The notes below the pieces were generated by a model that did not search any database, had not been told where the DNA came from, and worked only from the letters and a program-made list of their open reading frames with translations. DNA of 64,000 nucleotides from Hesseltinella vesiculosa (Eukaryota > Mucoromycota > Mucoromycetes > Mucorales > Cunninghamellaceae): assembly GCA_002104935.1 (NCBI GenBank), contig MCGT01000020.1, forward strand, positions 248,001 to 312,000, in the 5' to 3' direction. Every line of letters begins with the position of its first letter. The stretch's first letter is position 1. Shown piece after piece: positions 35,601 through 45,688 of the stretch. A program made the translations under genes and the position numbers.

Positions 35601-36478
35601 TATGGCTCTTTTTCTTGGAAGGTTACATACGCGTGAATTCTAATTCGCCATAGAGGTTTTTGATGCGAGGGGCCATTTTTTTTCTTGCAAGCAAATGGCT
35701 CAGTGCATGAATACAGTGGATCACTTTGGGCACGTTTTTCTTTTCGTAAAGATCGATGAGCTCAAACCAAAAGTCCCTTGGCAAATGAACAGCTTCCAGG
35801 GCGTTGAAGAAGGAGTTGATGTTTTCTGAATGGAGGAATTTGTGTTTTGTCCCCTTGAAAAGAACCCGGATGAGGCGCATGGTTTTTTTTTTTTTTTTTG
35901 TGATTACGTTGATGATACGATGGACTGTGCCAGGCGCTATCCAGTTGGCAAGCTTCGCTAGGACAATGCCATCTTTCATGGAATCTTCCAATTTGGTTAT
36001 AGGATCGATGGTTTCTAAGATGCAGCTTTCTATCCATCTATGGAAAGACGGAAAAATGAGACTGCGCCTTGATCTTCCACTCGCAACTGCTCCTTACTCT
36101 TTCGCTTCCCCAATGTGGCAAAGGTATTCATATGCTTGAAGTGTATTTCTCTGCTTGTCCATCCACTGGCTAGTTTCGCTCTTCCGTGTCTTTTGTAATC
36201 GGATTCGTCCTAATTTTTACAAAAAATGAGAACTTCTTTGGCATGCCCTCTCTCTCTATTCCTGCTTTACCTTGAAGACCTATGCATGCCGTCAAGAAAA
36301 AAAAAGCGCGAGATGAGCCAGAGATGCCTTGTCTATTTTTTTTTTTTTGGTTTGGTAGGCACCTACCTATCACATCTTGAACATCATCTGTGATCGTAGG
36401 CAGGTGGAGGTTGCTTAGATCCTGTTTGCCAGACATCACAGATAGAGCTTTGAGTGGGTTTGGCTGAGGTTGTGCCAT
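31817..36478 (-). CDS. IQGAP-family Ras-GAP-like scaffold protein
   Basis: Roughly 15 exons read about 1,150 residues. Order: an N-terminal linker; a CH domain (WIESCILETIDPITKLEDSM, VLAKLANWIAPGTVHRII, KFLHSENINSFFNALEAV); IQ-type helices (LIQCQAIARKWLQRREFKQV, LQARVRGVLQRQELGKKK, IQSSCRGYLGRKRLKNLL); a RasGAP-like domain (THTREEFLLINLCRYCIEEE, RGNYTFMKLVVQTNRGAKER, ICYRYLTPAIVRDPEEYD); and a RasGAP-C domain (IIDLEGVQRRHYDRIDITLS) ending NKKFYSA. Known relatives (Rng2, Iqg1, IQGAP1) scaffold actin, calmodulin and Cdc42/Rac at the division site. The FLR motif of active Ras GAPs is YRY here, as in IQGAPs. Exons include a 9-nt microexon at 36271–36279 (GTCTTCAAG). An A-run at 35881–35899 is read in frame as Lys, since no splice pair removes it. 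Confidence 0.9.
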
Positions 36479-37488
36479 ATTTTCGATTTTTTCTGGTTGA
36501 GGTGGTGGTTAGTGAAGAAGAAAATTAAAATTAAAAAAAAAAAAAGCGAAAAGAGTGAAATGAGCCATGAATCCCAAATTTGGGATGAGGTAAACATTCC
36601 TTTTTTGGGTTTGCATGAAAAAAAAACAATGGCTTCATTCAACACTTTGTTGCTAACTTTTGCTTCTTGCATGACATTTGATGCCCTACTTTTTTTTATT
36701 CCCAATCTCACGTCTTATATCCATTGTATTTTATGTTTAGCCATTTACAAGAGGTATAATGACTTGTGTGCAGCATCTATCCTTTTAGCTTTGAGAGCCC
36801 TGATTCCCACACGCAAAATCGATCTCCGCAGATCCAGCCCAAAAGCTGGCTGTAGCCCGTGCATGGTGAAGAGGAGTGGCGGTGCACCTACCATGGTAAT
36901 GCGATGTGCACAAGACTTTTGCTTGTAACGAACACCCTTTCTCATCAAGCACGAACAATGTGTCAAGTTTGGGGGTGAACCAGTGGAGCTCAGATATTCG
37001 ATGAAAAATGAAAACTTTTTGCCAGATCAGCAAGGGGACCCCCTTTGCTTTTTTTAAAAAAAGAAAATGCTCTACTGGGCTTTTGCACTAATAAATCAAC
37101 GTGAAATTTTGCATGGGCTCATGTTCACATGAAAGGTATTGATACTGAAAAAACCACGTTGATTGGTGATGGTCACCCAGCCAACATATCATCGTTTACG
37201 TTTTGGGACTTTGCGATTCACCCGCCAAAAAAAAGCAAAACAAAAAAAAAAAAAACTGCCAGCCAAAAAATATTGAACGTCCGCCTTGGTCTGCATTTTT
37301 TGAAGGAGCTTCATCACTTGCTTGTGATGTCTGACCAGCGTTCCTGCTTGCTTATCCTACAAATTCGCTGCCAGTTTATATCCTACGTGATTGGTAATGA
37401 AAACGGGTATATTGACTGCATTGTTACAGGTAGGTCATCGAAGACAAAAGACCAAATCGGCGACAAACCTTCCAAAAGCAGGCTGGGT
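36479..37488. repeat. Spacer with dispersed-repeat region (copy D)
   Basis: Between 37013 and 37226 several blocks match the repeat at 4.1 and 24 kb: CAAGGGGACCCCC, AATCAACGTGAAATTTTGCAT in the + orientation, and about 40 bp later the reverse-complement form of the GGCTGAGCG / CGAAAGTG block (37153–37226). The copy is thus rearranged into an inverted layout and is more diverged, about 65% by eye. The rest (36500–36980) is AT-rich with no supported gene. Confidence 0.45.
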
Positions 37489-37804
37489 TTAGTGGCCAGC
37501 CTCTTCGTCAAAGTCATCAAGCTCATTCCACGATGTCAGCAGCCATTGGTCATCTTCGTTATCATCGTAGCATTCGATTGGGACCATCGAAGTCGGGCGG
37601 GTATCTCGTGTCCAGCGATGCAAGACGGTCTGCCGCAAGAGACGTTGCCCGACTGGTAAGAGAAAATAAAATGAGCCTAAGATGTTGTCGCGCTTTAAGA
37701 TTACCGCATGTCCCACAACAAAAGCACCAGCACAAGCCAGAGATGAAAACAAGCGATATAGCAGCAATGATAAGGATAAGAGCAGCTAGGGACACCTCGG
37801 CCAT
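37489..37804 (-). CDS. Small single-pass membrane protein, Cys-rich juxtamembrane
   Basis: Two exons (37705–37804 and 37489–37652) join in phase to 87 residues. After MAEVS comes a 20-residue hydrophobic helix (LAALILIIAAISLVFISGL), then a dense Cys cluster, CWCFCCGTC, then a basic stretch and a strongly acidic C-terminal third ending DDFDEEAGH. No family is recognised. The Cys cluster next to the membrane suggests S-palmitoylation. Topology (N-out, C-in) is inferred from the basic residues after the helix. Start is 248 bp from the divergent PPR gene. Intron donor GTAATC and acceptor TTACCAG are ordinary. Confidence 0.6.
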
Positions 37805-38052
37805 TGAGAAAAGAGCAAGACAAGAAGCAGCCCGAAACCCTGGCGGTCCTTTTTTTTGCAGCTGGCCGGTGGCTTTTTTCGCGCCCCTCCTTTTCCAGTG
37901 TAAACTCTTTCCTTCCCACTTTCTTCTGCGTTCTTGTCATTTGAATAATTGGCTCTTGGCAATTGATCACCCGTCTCTCTCATCACTTTCCTTACCAACC
38001 CAATCATCTTCACTCTCCTTTGCGTTATTCATGTTTAGAAAGTAGTCGAGCA

Positions 38053-39909
38053 ATGTCCCTTTTGTTGTACAAGTCATTTCGACGAATACAGCAGTCTAGT
38101 ATGCACACCCTAAAGCCCCCTCCCTTTAGCTTGTTAATATCCCCACGATCCCATCCTCACACATCACTTTTGAAAACTGTCACTGCTTCCTCATTTCGAA
38201 GATACCCACCCTCTGCCTTTTATTCGTCATTACCAAATCAGCTTGACGACATTCAGCCAACGCATCGAAAACCGAGTACCTCTGCATGTCTTGATACCGA
38301 CGATCCTGTCCACCTTCCCCCTTCCTGCAAGGTCCTTGAACGGGCCCTGAAACAGATAGACGAAGGAAACGATCAACTCGCCATCCAGTTCCTAATGGAG
38401 GAGATACCTTCAGAAAATATCCCTCCAGTCAACCTCGACCCTTTTGTTGCCCGGCTATTAGAACAGCCACTTGAACAGGGTCAATTGGAAGCTGCCTGGG
38501 CACATTGCGAGCAGCTCACTGCTACATCTTGGTATCCATCTTTCCTTCATAACCGACGGTTTGTCAAGGCTACGCTTGTCATGTGCTGTGCAAAGCAACA
38601 ATGGAGACTGTGCGAAGAGATACTTCGACAGCGCCATATTGACATGACCAGCAAAACAGTTGCTCGCATGATCCATACCTTGATCGGCCTCAATCATCAC
38701 CAGGGTTCGCCTCTAACGATTTCCGGTCGTCAAATCGTGCGTGCTATCCAATCATTTGAACGTATCCTGAATATCCAGCTCAACATGTACACCGTCACCA
38801 AGATAATGCGCTACCTGGGACAAGTCAAGCCGTACAAAAAAATCGAAGGCTCAGCTGCGAAAAAGCGCTCGCTGAAGATCGACGACGCCTACCGCCTCTA
38901 CTGCTGGGTACGTGGTGAGATCGGCATCAAGCACCACAAGTCTAGGTCGAAACTCACTGTCACTGGGCGTGCTTCGTCGTCGCAGCTCTATCTCACGATG
39001 ATCGACATCGCTATGGCTCACAATCGTACTGACCTGGCAGAACGGGCCTGGCATCACCGGATGTACAGTGGCTCACACGTGTCATCACCGACAATTGCCG
39101 ACTTCCGGCCCGCCAACCTATTCGCCTACAATTTACTTCTGAACATCTATGCCAACGAGCTACCGGCACCCAACCTAGATCGGATCCAACGAACGTATCG
39201 ACGATTGATCCAACACGGTCACACCCCCGACGTCATTACCTACAACACCATCATAAAAGCACTAGTGAACGCTGGCAAAGCAACGACCGCAATGGATGTC
39301 CTAGAATCGATGGTTGCCTCCAAGCCGTTCCATTACCCTGGCAGCTCTCCTGGGGAAGGAAACGCAGACAACGAGAAACGCTGCATTCAGCCCGATCAGC
39401 ACACGGTCAATCTCGTCTTACAAGGATGGGTGGACCACAGGAATTGGAGCGAGGTGGAAGGATATGTCAAACGAATACAAGAGCTGGACCTGGTACGACA
39501 CTTCGACATAATCTCCTTCAATATCATGGTCCGTGGCTTTCTGCATCTGGATGGCCAGCTCCTGGCAGAAGAGAATCTCTACAAGCAAGTCAGCGAATGG
39601 TCTTCGGTGAAACGCCTTCAACGTTCAGCTCAGCCGTTCCCCCTTTCTTCTACTGCTATTTGGGAAATCTTTGAATCCACCACTGGCCATCAACGACACC
39701 ATCTTTTAACCTGCTTACGTGAGAACTCTGTTCATCCCTGCCCAACAAACGAGCGTTACCAAGGCTTTCAAGAAATGTTTCACCTCAATGGCACGGACCC
39801 TTCCACTTGTAAGCTGTTTATCAAGGCATTCTCTTTGGCAAAGGATCCTCGGGCCGCCTCATTGGTGACAAAATGGATGTTTCGTCGCCCTCCCTCTGAG
39901 CAGTTGTAG
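38053..39909 (+). CDS. Mitochondrial pentatricopeptide repeat protein
   Basis: One uninterrupted frame of 618 residues from the ATG at 38053. The first 90 residues are Ser/Arg/Pro-rich with almost no acidic residues (MSLLLYKSFRRIQQSS), as in a mitochondrial presequence. PPR-type helical hairpins follow: FAYNLLLNIYANELPAPNLD, TPDVITYNTIIKALVNAGKA and HFDIISFNIMVRGFLHLDGQ. Known: PPR proteins bind organellar RNA for stability, processing or translation. It is the only long intronless gene in the window and is more GC-rich, especially 38700–39500, than its neighbours; this could reflect retrocopy origin. The target RNA is not predictable. Two ATGs at 38053 and 38098 are possible starts. Confidence 0.85.
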   Translation: MSLLLYKSFRRIQQSSMHTLKPPPFSLLISPRSHPHTSLLKTVTASSFRRYPPSAFYSSLPNQLDDIQPTHRKPSTSACLDTDDPVHLPPSCKVLERALKQIDEGNDQLAIQFLMEEIPSENIPPVNLDPFVARLLEQPLEQGQLEAAWAHCEQLTATSWYPSFLHNRRFVKATLVMCCAKQQWRLCEEILRQRHIDMTSKTVARMIHTLIGLNHHQGSPLTISGRQIVRAIQSFERILNIQLNMYTVTKIMRYLGQVKPYKKIEGSAAKKRSLKIDDAYRLYCWVRGEIGIKHHKSRSKLTVTGRASSSQLYLTMIDIAMAHNRTDLAERAWHHRMYSGSHVSSPTIADFRPANLFAYNLLLNIYANELPAPNLDRIQRTYRRLIQHGHTPDVITYNTIIKALVNAGKATTAMDVLESMVASKPFHYPGSSPGEGNADNEKRCIQPDQHTVNLVLQGWVDHRNWSEVEGYVKRIQELDLVRHFDIISFNIMVRGFLHLDGQLLAEENLYKQVSEWSSVKRLQRSAQPFPLSSTAIWEIFESTTGHQRHHLLTCLRENSVHPCPTNERYQGFQEMFHLNGTDPSTCKLFIKAFSLAKDPRAASLVTKWMFRRPPSEQL

Positions 39910-40444
39910 TATATTTATAGACTTGTCACTTTCCCCTCATCATTGCATCTGTAGCATTTTTCTTTTTATACCTTTTACCACTTTGATTAAATCCCATTGT
40001 ATATATGCTTTTATGATTCTCGCCCCGGTAGTTCTTGCCGACAGCCCCGTCGCTCAAGAATTTTTTTTTTTGCTTACATTTCTGGATTTGGATGTTTGTT
40101 GTGATCCCTGGGGTCCAATGCTACACAAAAACGAAAAGTGCCTGAAAAAAAATGACTCCCCTTGCATTGCCACCCTTCTCTTTTTTATAAGTTTTCTTGC
40201 CAATGACAAAAAGCTTCATTTAATTATTGCCAGGTAAAAGAGAATGATCACCACGAAAAATTCCCGATGAGTTCCTCAACACGAAACCTCAGGCGCCTGC
40301 CTCTTGTTCTTTCAATTATTTCCGTCAAAGTTGGGACCAAAGAAAAAAAAATTAAAAATCGTGTTTGAACTTTTTTTTTCCTTGGCCTACCGACAAATTC
40401 ATTTTTCTTCTTCACGCTTCTTCCAACGAACAATTAGGAAAAAA
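39910..40444. other. Intergenic spacer
   Basis: 3' end of the PPR gene and promoter of the GEF gene. T-rich leader with runs at 40061–40070 and 40370–40379. No gene is supported. Confidence 0.4.
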
Positions 40445-43010
40445 ATGGGAAAACTCTTCCAAAAAGTCAAAGCAAATCAAATTAATCCTGGCCATCAGCA
40501 TGATAAAAAGCAAGGCAAGTCACTGAAACCTATGACGGGCAAGATTGTCAAGCGAACCAGCGACTTTTTGCAAAAAAAAATGGCTGTTTTCACGCACCAA
40601 CAAGCTATTATGGCACCATCGGAATCTGCCCTGCTCCCTCCAGCTCCTCCGATCAACAACGCTGCTACGTCTTCTGCATCTTCGCGACCATTCCATCGCC
40701 AGCAATCCATCCTCGAAAACGACCCTATGATTTCCTATCAAGCTTTTCGACAAGCTTATAATCAATTTCTCGACACTCATCAGATGCGTCAGGAATGGCC
40801 TCGGTCCTGGAAGGACAGCGTCGACCCTGTTTACTGCGACCTTATTTGTTTGAACGCTTCACAGCTACAGTTCCAGGAGCTTTTATATGAAGTCACTCAC
40901 ACCGAAAAAACCTACGTCGACGACTTGGTATTGGCCTACAAGGTAAAAAAAGCGAGCTCGACGTCAAGCAGTACGCAGATCATCCGCACCAATTTCTGAC
41001 GAACCGTGTTCGCTTTTTTTTTTTTTTCTTTCATTCCATGACATGAAAGATATTTGCTAAAGACGGCTTAGCATGGGATCCACTGCCTACGCCACTACGA
41101 TTGATATTTGACAATCTGGTGCAAATAATTAAGCTTCATCTTGGATTGCTCCAAGTAAGTCCATTTGCAATGGACCACAAGCGCTCATTTCTTCTTGATA
41201 GGAATTACGACAGCGGCAACAAGAAGAACACCCAACCGTACACACCATTGCTGATATCTTTCTGCAATATGTAATTTACAAGCAACAGGGATTGTCATTA
41301 CCTTTTTCTAAGTTGCTCTTCTCCCACAGGTGCCTCGATTTTTAAGCTATTACTCGGCTTATTTTGTGAATTTTGAACAAGCCAATGACGTTGTAGTACA
41401 TGCAATGTCCTCAAAATCAGATCCTCTGGGTGTCTACTTAAAGGTAACGACAGAAAGACAGACTACCAAAAACCAACCTCACCTTCTCCCAATACATTAT
41501 GATAGACAAGATGTGGCTGGCCCGAATGCCGCAATCTGACCTTGCAATCGTTTTTATTAAAACCCGTACAGAGGCTGATGAAATACCCGCTGTTTTTCAA
41601 GGTAAGACACATTAAAAAATGGGTATCCTCCTCTAACAAGGCTTCATTGTCAAAAGGGCTTATCGGATTCTCTGCCCACGCGAGACCCCCGACGACTGGC
41701 TCATCTGCGCACCTTGCATGAACTCGAACTAGCGATTCGACAGATCGAAAAGGACAAAAAAGAACACGAAGACCATAGAAAATTAGAAGACCTGGCAGGA
41801 CGCATCGATGGCATGAAAGTAAGGGTCTTTCTTTTTTTTTTTTTTTTTTTTTCGAGCCAAGCTTACCCCTTTTTCCCAATTCCAAAATAGACCTGTTTAA
41901 ATGAACCCGGCAGAAGATTGATCCATGAAGGCTATTTGACAATGGTTCCCAAAACACAGGCACCCATGATCCGATCCGTTACGACAGATGCTTTAGGATC
42001 TCAGCAATATACCTATGCAGCCTTCACGAACGCCACCCTGCGAAAGAGCCACACATTTTCCTGGTCATCCCAAACGAAACAGTTATACGTGTTTTTATTC
42101 AACGACATGATCCTTTGCACAAAAGTAGGCTGGGGAAAAAAAGCGAATGGCCAAGACAATTTACTCCTTTTTTTTTTTTCATTTTGGTAAGGTCCGTTCA
42201 AAATCGAGGACAATGGAAGGGGATGTGAAGCGTGCTTACTTTTATGGTCCAAGTGCAAACAGTCTTTTTAAAATGGTTCAAGATCCAGGGCAGCTGACGT
42301 TTGTCGACCGCTCGGTCGCACGTGCGACATCAAATGACGCTACGGGTGCATCGTTTGAAGAACACCCGCTTCAGTTTATCTGCTCAATCGCGACAAAACA
42401 CATCACCAACTACCACTTCGAAGCCACGACCACCGAGGAAAAGAAGCAATGGTGTGCTGCTATGAGCAGCGTTTTGGAATCGCATGTGCAGCGCCCCGAG
42501 TGGTGGCATGACCCGAGCTCCCCCACCTTCCATCGCTCGTTCTCTCGATCCTCTCATCAACAAAAGGCAAACATCCCAATGTCCATCCGATCCCTCGCAC
42601 TACATCACCCACTAGGCATCGCTACGGACCGAAATGGCTCCCTCAGGCTGGATGGCGGTATGGATGTGGATATGGACAATGACATCTTCTCCACCGCCTC
42701 AGCCATGCCATCTGCCATTTTCCCCTCCTCAGCCAATACCCAAGAACCAGGTCTTTTCCGACTTCCACTCCGTGTCACCAACGCGTCTTCTATCGCCTCC
42801 TCGTCGTCCTCGTCGTCGCTTACTGACAGCTTGTCAAGCGACAACAGCGCTCAAAGCCAACCAGACAAGCAAAGTGCCTCGACATCGTCCGCAGCCAATC
42901 ATCCACGTCATCGATTCGACAGAATGGAGAAATGGGTACGTGGCATCCAGCAATCCCGTGGCCTAGATGCTGGTCAATGGTCTATCCGCATTGGCACCGC
43001 ATTCCGTTGA
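40445..43010 (+). CDS. Rho guanine nucleotide exchange factor (DH–PH)
   Basis: About seven exons. After a basic N-terminal 110 residues (MGKLFQKVKANQ) and a linker, the DH domain begins FQELLYEVTHTEKTYVDDLV, continues ADIFLQYVPRFLSYYSAYFV and contains the core RhoGEF helix SFLLKPVQRLMKYPLFFK, encoded by 41512–41600. A PH-like domain follows (HEGYLTMVPK, SWSSQTKQLYVFLFNDMILC, then HFEATTTEEKKQWCAAMSSV), split by several introns, with a long insert. The C-terminal 180 residues are Ser-rich and low in complexity. Known role: GDP–GTP exchange on Rho/Cdc42 GTPases controlling polarity and wall synthesis. The target GTPase is unknown. The reading frame in the 41512–41600 exon was chosen from the DH match. 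Confidence 0.88.
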
Positions 43011-43534
43011 CATGCAATAAAATAAAGGAGGGCAGAAAGGCCTCTAAGGCTCGGGAAAACTATGCCTCCGGTCCCTGGTTTCTAAAAAAAAAAAAAAATG
43101 AGGAGGTGGAAAAGGAGATGGCTCAAAAAGCAAACTAAACGAGGAGTCCCTTATTCCTTCGCATGATTTCCAATGTTGTCTGAACCACGTTTAAACAGAA
43201 CTGCCACAAGGAAGAGAAACGTCAAAAAAATAGGGTTGGGTTTATCCAGCCCCTGTTTTTTTATTATTATTTTTTACCCCTCTTTTCAAATAAACCAGTC
43301 GCCAATGAAGATCTATATAAAAGAAGAGACACAAAGAATTCGGCTTAACTGCCTTGCATCTCATAGCCACTTTTTTCATTATCTGCATCGTTCATTTGGC
43401 TACAACCTTTGCGTAAAAAAAAGTGTATATAAAACTTTTGTCTGTCCTTTTTAGTCCGTTTATTTTTCACGCCGATTCTCCATTCTTGCTTCCTTTTGCA
43501 TACTTCTCCTCCTGACAGATTTTCGTCTTGAAAA
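43011..43534. other. Spacer / MFS gene promoter
   Basis: Contains an A-run at 43084–43098 and two TATA-like boxes at 43314–43323 and 43426–43434. Otherwise nothing is recognised. Confidence 0.4.
43426..43434 (+). promoter_or_regulatory. TATA-like box of MFS gene
   Basis: TATATAAAA about 100 bp before the ATG at 43535, followed by a pyrimidine-rich leader. A second box, CTATATAAAAG, occurs near 43313. A clear TATA suits a regulated, nutrient-dependent transporter gene. Inference from sequence only. Confidence 0.45.
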
Positions 43535-45503
43535 ATGGCTGATAGCGGCGTATACTCGTATGGTGAATTGAATGACCTGAAAACAACGTCATCACCAACC
43601 TTATCAAAGACCACTGTGATTGATGAAGATATATTGGTGATCAACAAAGAAATCGTAGCAAACATCATTGATCGCGAAGCGGAAGAAAAGAAGATTGTGC
43701 GCGCGTTGGACATGAGGATGATGCCTTGGTTTTGCCTCTTCTATTTCACAGACTTTTTGGACAGGGCGAACATTGGCAATGCTGCGTAAGTGGATGAAGA
43801 AGAAAAATGGCAGTGGAATAGGGGTTTAATTTTTGTTTTTTATTGCATAAACTGCGTTTTGCTTGTAGCCTGGCTGGGATCCAAAATGATTTAAATGTAC
43901 CACTGCCAATCTCCAACCAAGCAATCCAGCTTAACATTTGTTTTTTTTTATAGCTGACATCTACTCAATTAAGCACTGCTATATCTGCATTTTATATCAC
44001 ATATGTAACTATGTCTTTTTATGCTGGTGTAGCTGAATTTGACGCTTATTTTTTTTTTTTTTTGCTTCAAGATTCTCTTCGAGGTCCCATCAAACATCAT
44101 TTTGAAGCGCACAAGGCCCTCGGTGTGGCTCTCGTCGATCATGCTGCTATGGGGTGCTTCCACTTTGGTGATGGCATTTGTCACCAATTTTACAGGTCTG
44201 TTTGTATGCCGTTTGGTGCTAGGGTAAGCTGACAGGGAGGAAGTTGAAAAAGAACCGCTACAAAACGGCTTATTTTTTTTTTTCTTGTTTTAACGTAGAC
44301 TGGCTCAAAGTGGCTACGTGCCTGCTATTTTATACCAGCTCTCTCTGGTTTATAAACCATCCGAGATATCCATGCGCGTTGCGTGCCTTATCACCATGGC
44401 ATCCCTGTCTGGCATTGTATCGGGTCCTATTGCTTACGCCAGCTCTTTTTTGGAAGGCAAACGGGGTTTACATGGCTGGCAGTATTTGCTCATACTGGAA
44501 GCGACGCCCACGGTTGCTTTGAGCTTGGTATCCTATTGCTGCTTATTCGATGATATCCAGGATGTGAAATGGCTGACGGATGAGCAAAAAGCACTTCAAT
44601 ACGTCAGAATGCAAGAGGTGACTGCCCAAGACGCTGAAAAGCAAATCACCTGGAAGACGATCGTCACTGCATTCACCGACTGGAAGCTATGGATGTTCTC
44701 CTTCGTTTATATCTTCACAGCGGTCAACCTCACCAGCTTCAGCATTTTTTCGCCCACCATCATTGCAGGTAGGCGCTGGTGGGGCACCCAAGATCTGGAC
44801 TCACACGTATTTTTATTTATAACCAGGTTTTGGTTACCCAGTTTTAACATCTCAGCTGCTCACAGCGCCACCGTCAATTGTGTCTGCTGTTTTTATTTTG
44901 GCTGGTGGATATCTTGCTGATCGCTATAATCGTCGTTCACCCATCATTGTTGCAGGATTTGGAATCATGGCCATTGCTTATTTGCTTCTGCTTGTCTTGA
45001 ACGACACTTGGGGTAAGCGCTCAAAAAAAAAGATGTCACGTTGGACGATGGCCGCCTTACCTGTTTTGCTTGTTGTCATACCAGCGTTGTATGGATCCTT
45101 GTTTGTTTTACCCGTTGGTATGGGTCTGCTGACACCCAGTGTTATTGGCTGGTCCGCCGTCAATTTTCCTGACAGTAACGTACGAGCAATTGCGGTGGCT
45201 GCCGTTGTGATGATCGGAAATATGGGGTCGGTCGCTGCCTCGTTCTTGTATCCAAGCATCAATGGGCCACGCCATTGTAAGCAACCATCAACCTGGCTGG
45301 TGCATCGTGGTTTCTCTAATTTTTTTTTTTTTTTTTTTGTAGATTTTGGAAACACGTTTAATCTTGTTTGCGCCGTTTTGGGCTGTTTAACAAGCGCCTT
45401 GACGGGTTACTTGCTTTATCGTGCTAATCAAAGGATGGATCAGGCCGAGTTGGGTGAAAAAGGACACCTACCTCAAGAAACCAAGTCGCGTTACTATTTT
45501 TGA
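43535..45503 (+). CDS. MFS transporter, anion:cation symporter (allantoate permease-like)
   Basis: About eight exons give roughly 500 residues with some 12 hydrophobic segments. Motifs: RALDMRMMPWFCLFYFTDFL, DRANIGNAALAGIQNDL, ILFEVPSNIILKRTRPSVWL and RLVLGLAQSGYVPAILYQLS, then GGYLADRYNRRSPIIVAGF. This pattern (L.R.D..ILP...LxYxLxFLDRxNxGNA; Y.xFExPSNxxLK) is typical of the Dal5/Tna1/Vht1-like ACS family. Known substrates include allantoate, nicotinate, biotin and pantothenate; which applies here cannot be told. Located in the plasma membrane. The cytosolic loop between helices 6 and 7 holds DEQKALQYVRMQEV. All introns GT–AG; the stop is at 45501–45503. Confidence 0.9.
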
Positions 45504-45688
45504 AAAGCGTTGTTATACTGTATAATTGTTTTTTTCCCCCAGCACATCAAATAAAAAAAAATCGACAGATAAGACTTAACCAGCATGGGCGGACGGCGTA
45601 GTTCCACTTTTGGGACCAAAAAAAAAAAAAAAAAAAAAAAGAAAAGCGAACACTTCTTTATTACTCTTCTTCTTCCTCTATCATAGAA
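45504..45688. other. Short spacer with long A-run
   Basis: Contains an uninterrupted A-run of about 22 at 45619–45640, just before the helicase start. Probably promoter sequence. Confidence 0.35.

Noticed and set aside
36470..36928. 152-codon + frame upstream of the IQGAP start
   Set aside because: Poly-Lys from A-runs and low complexity; it overlaps the IQGAP start on the opposite strand.
40445..40470. N-myristoylation of the Rho GEF (starts MGKLFQ)
   Set aside because: Gly2 is present but the Ser/Thr expected at position 6 is missing.
41512..41620. Alternative frame of the Rho GEF exon reading KMWLARMPQSDLA
   Set aside because: The other frame gives the core DH helix SFLLKPVQRLMKYPLFFK and joins both neighbours in phase.
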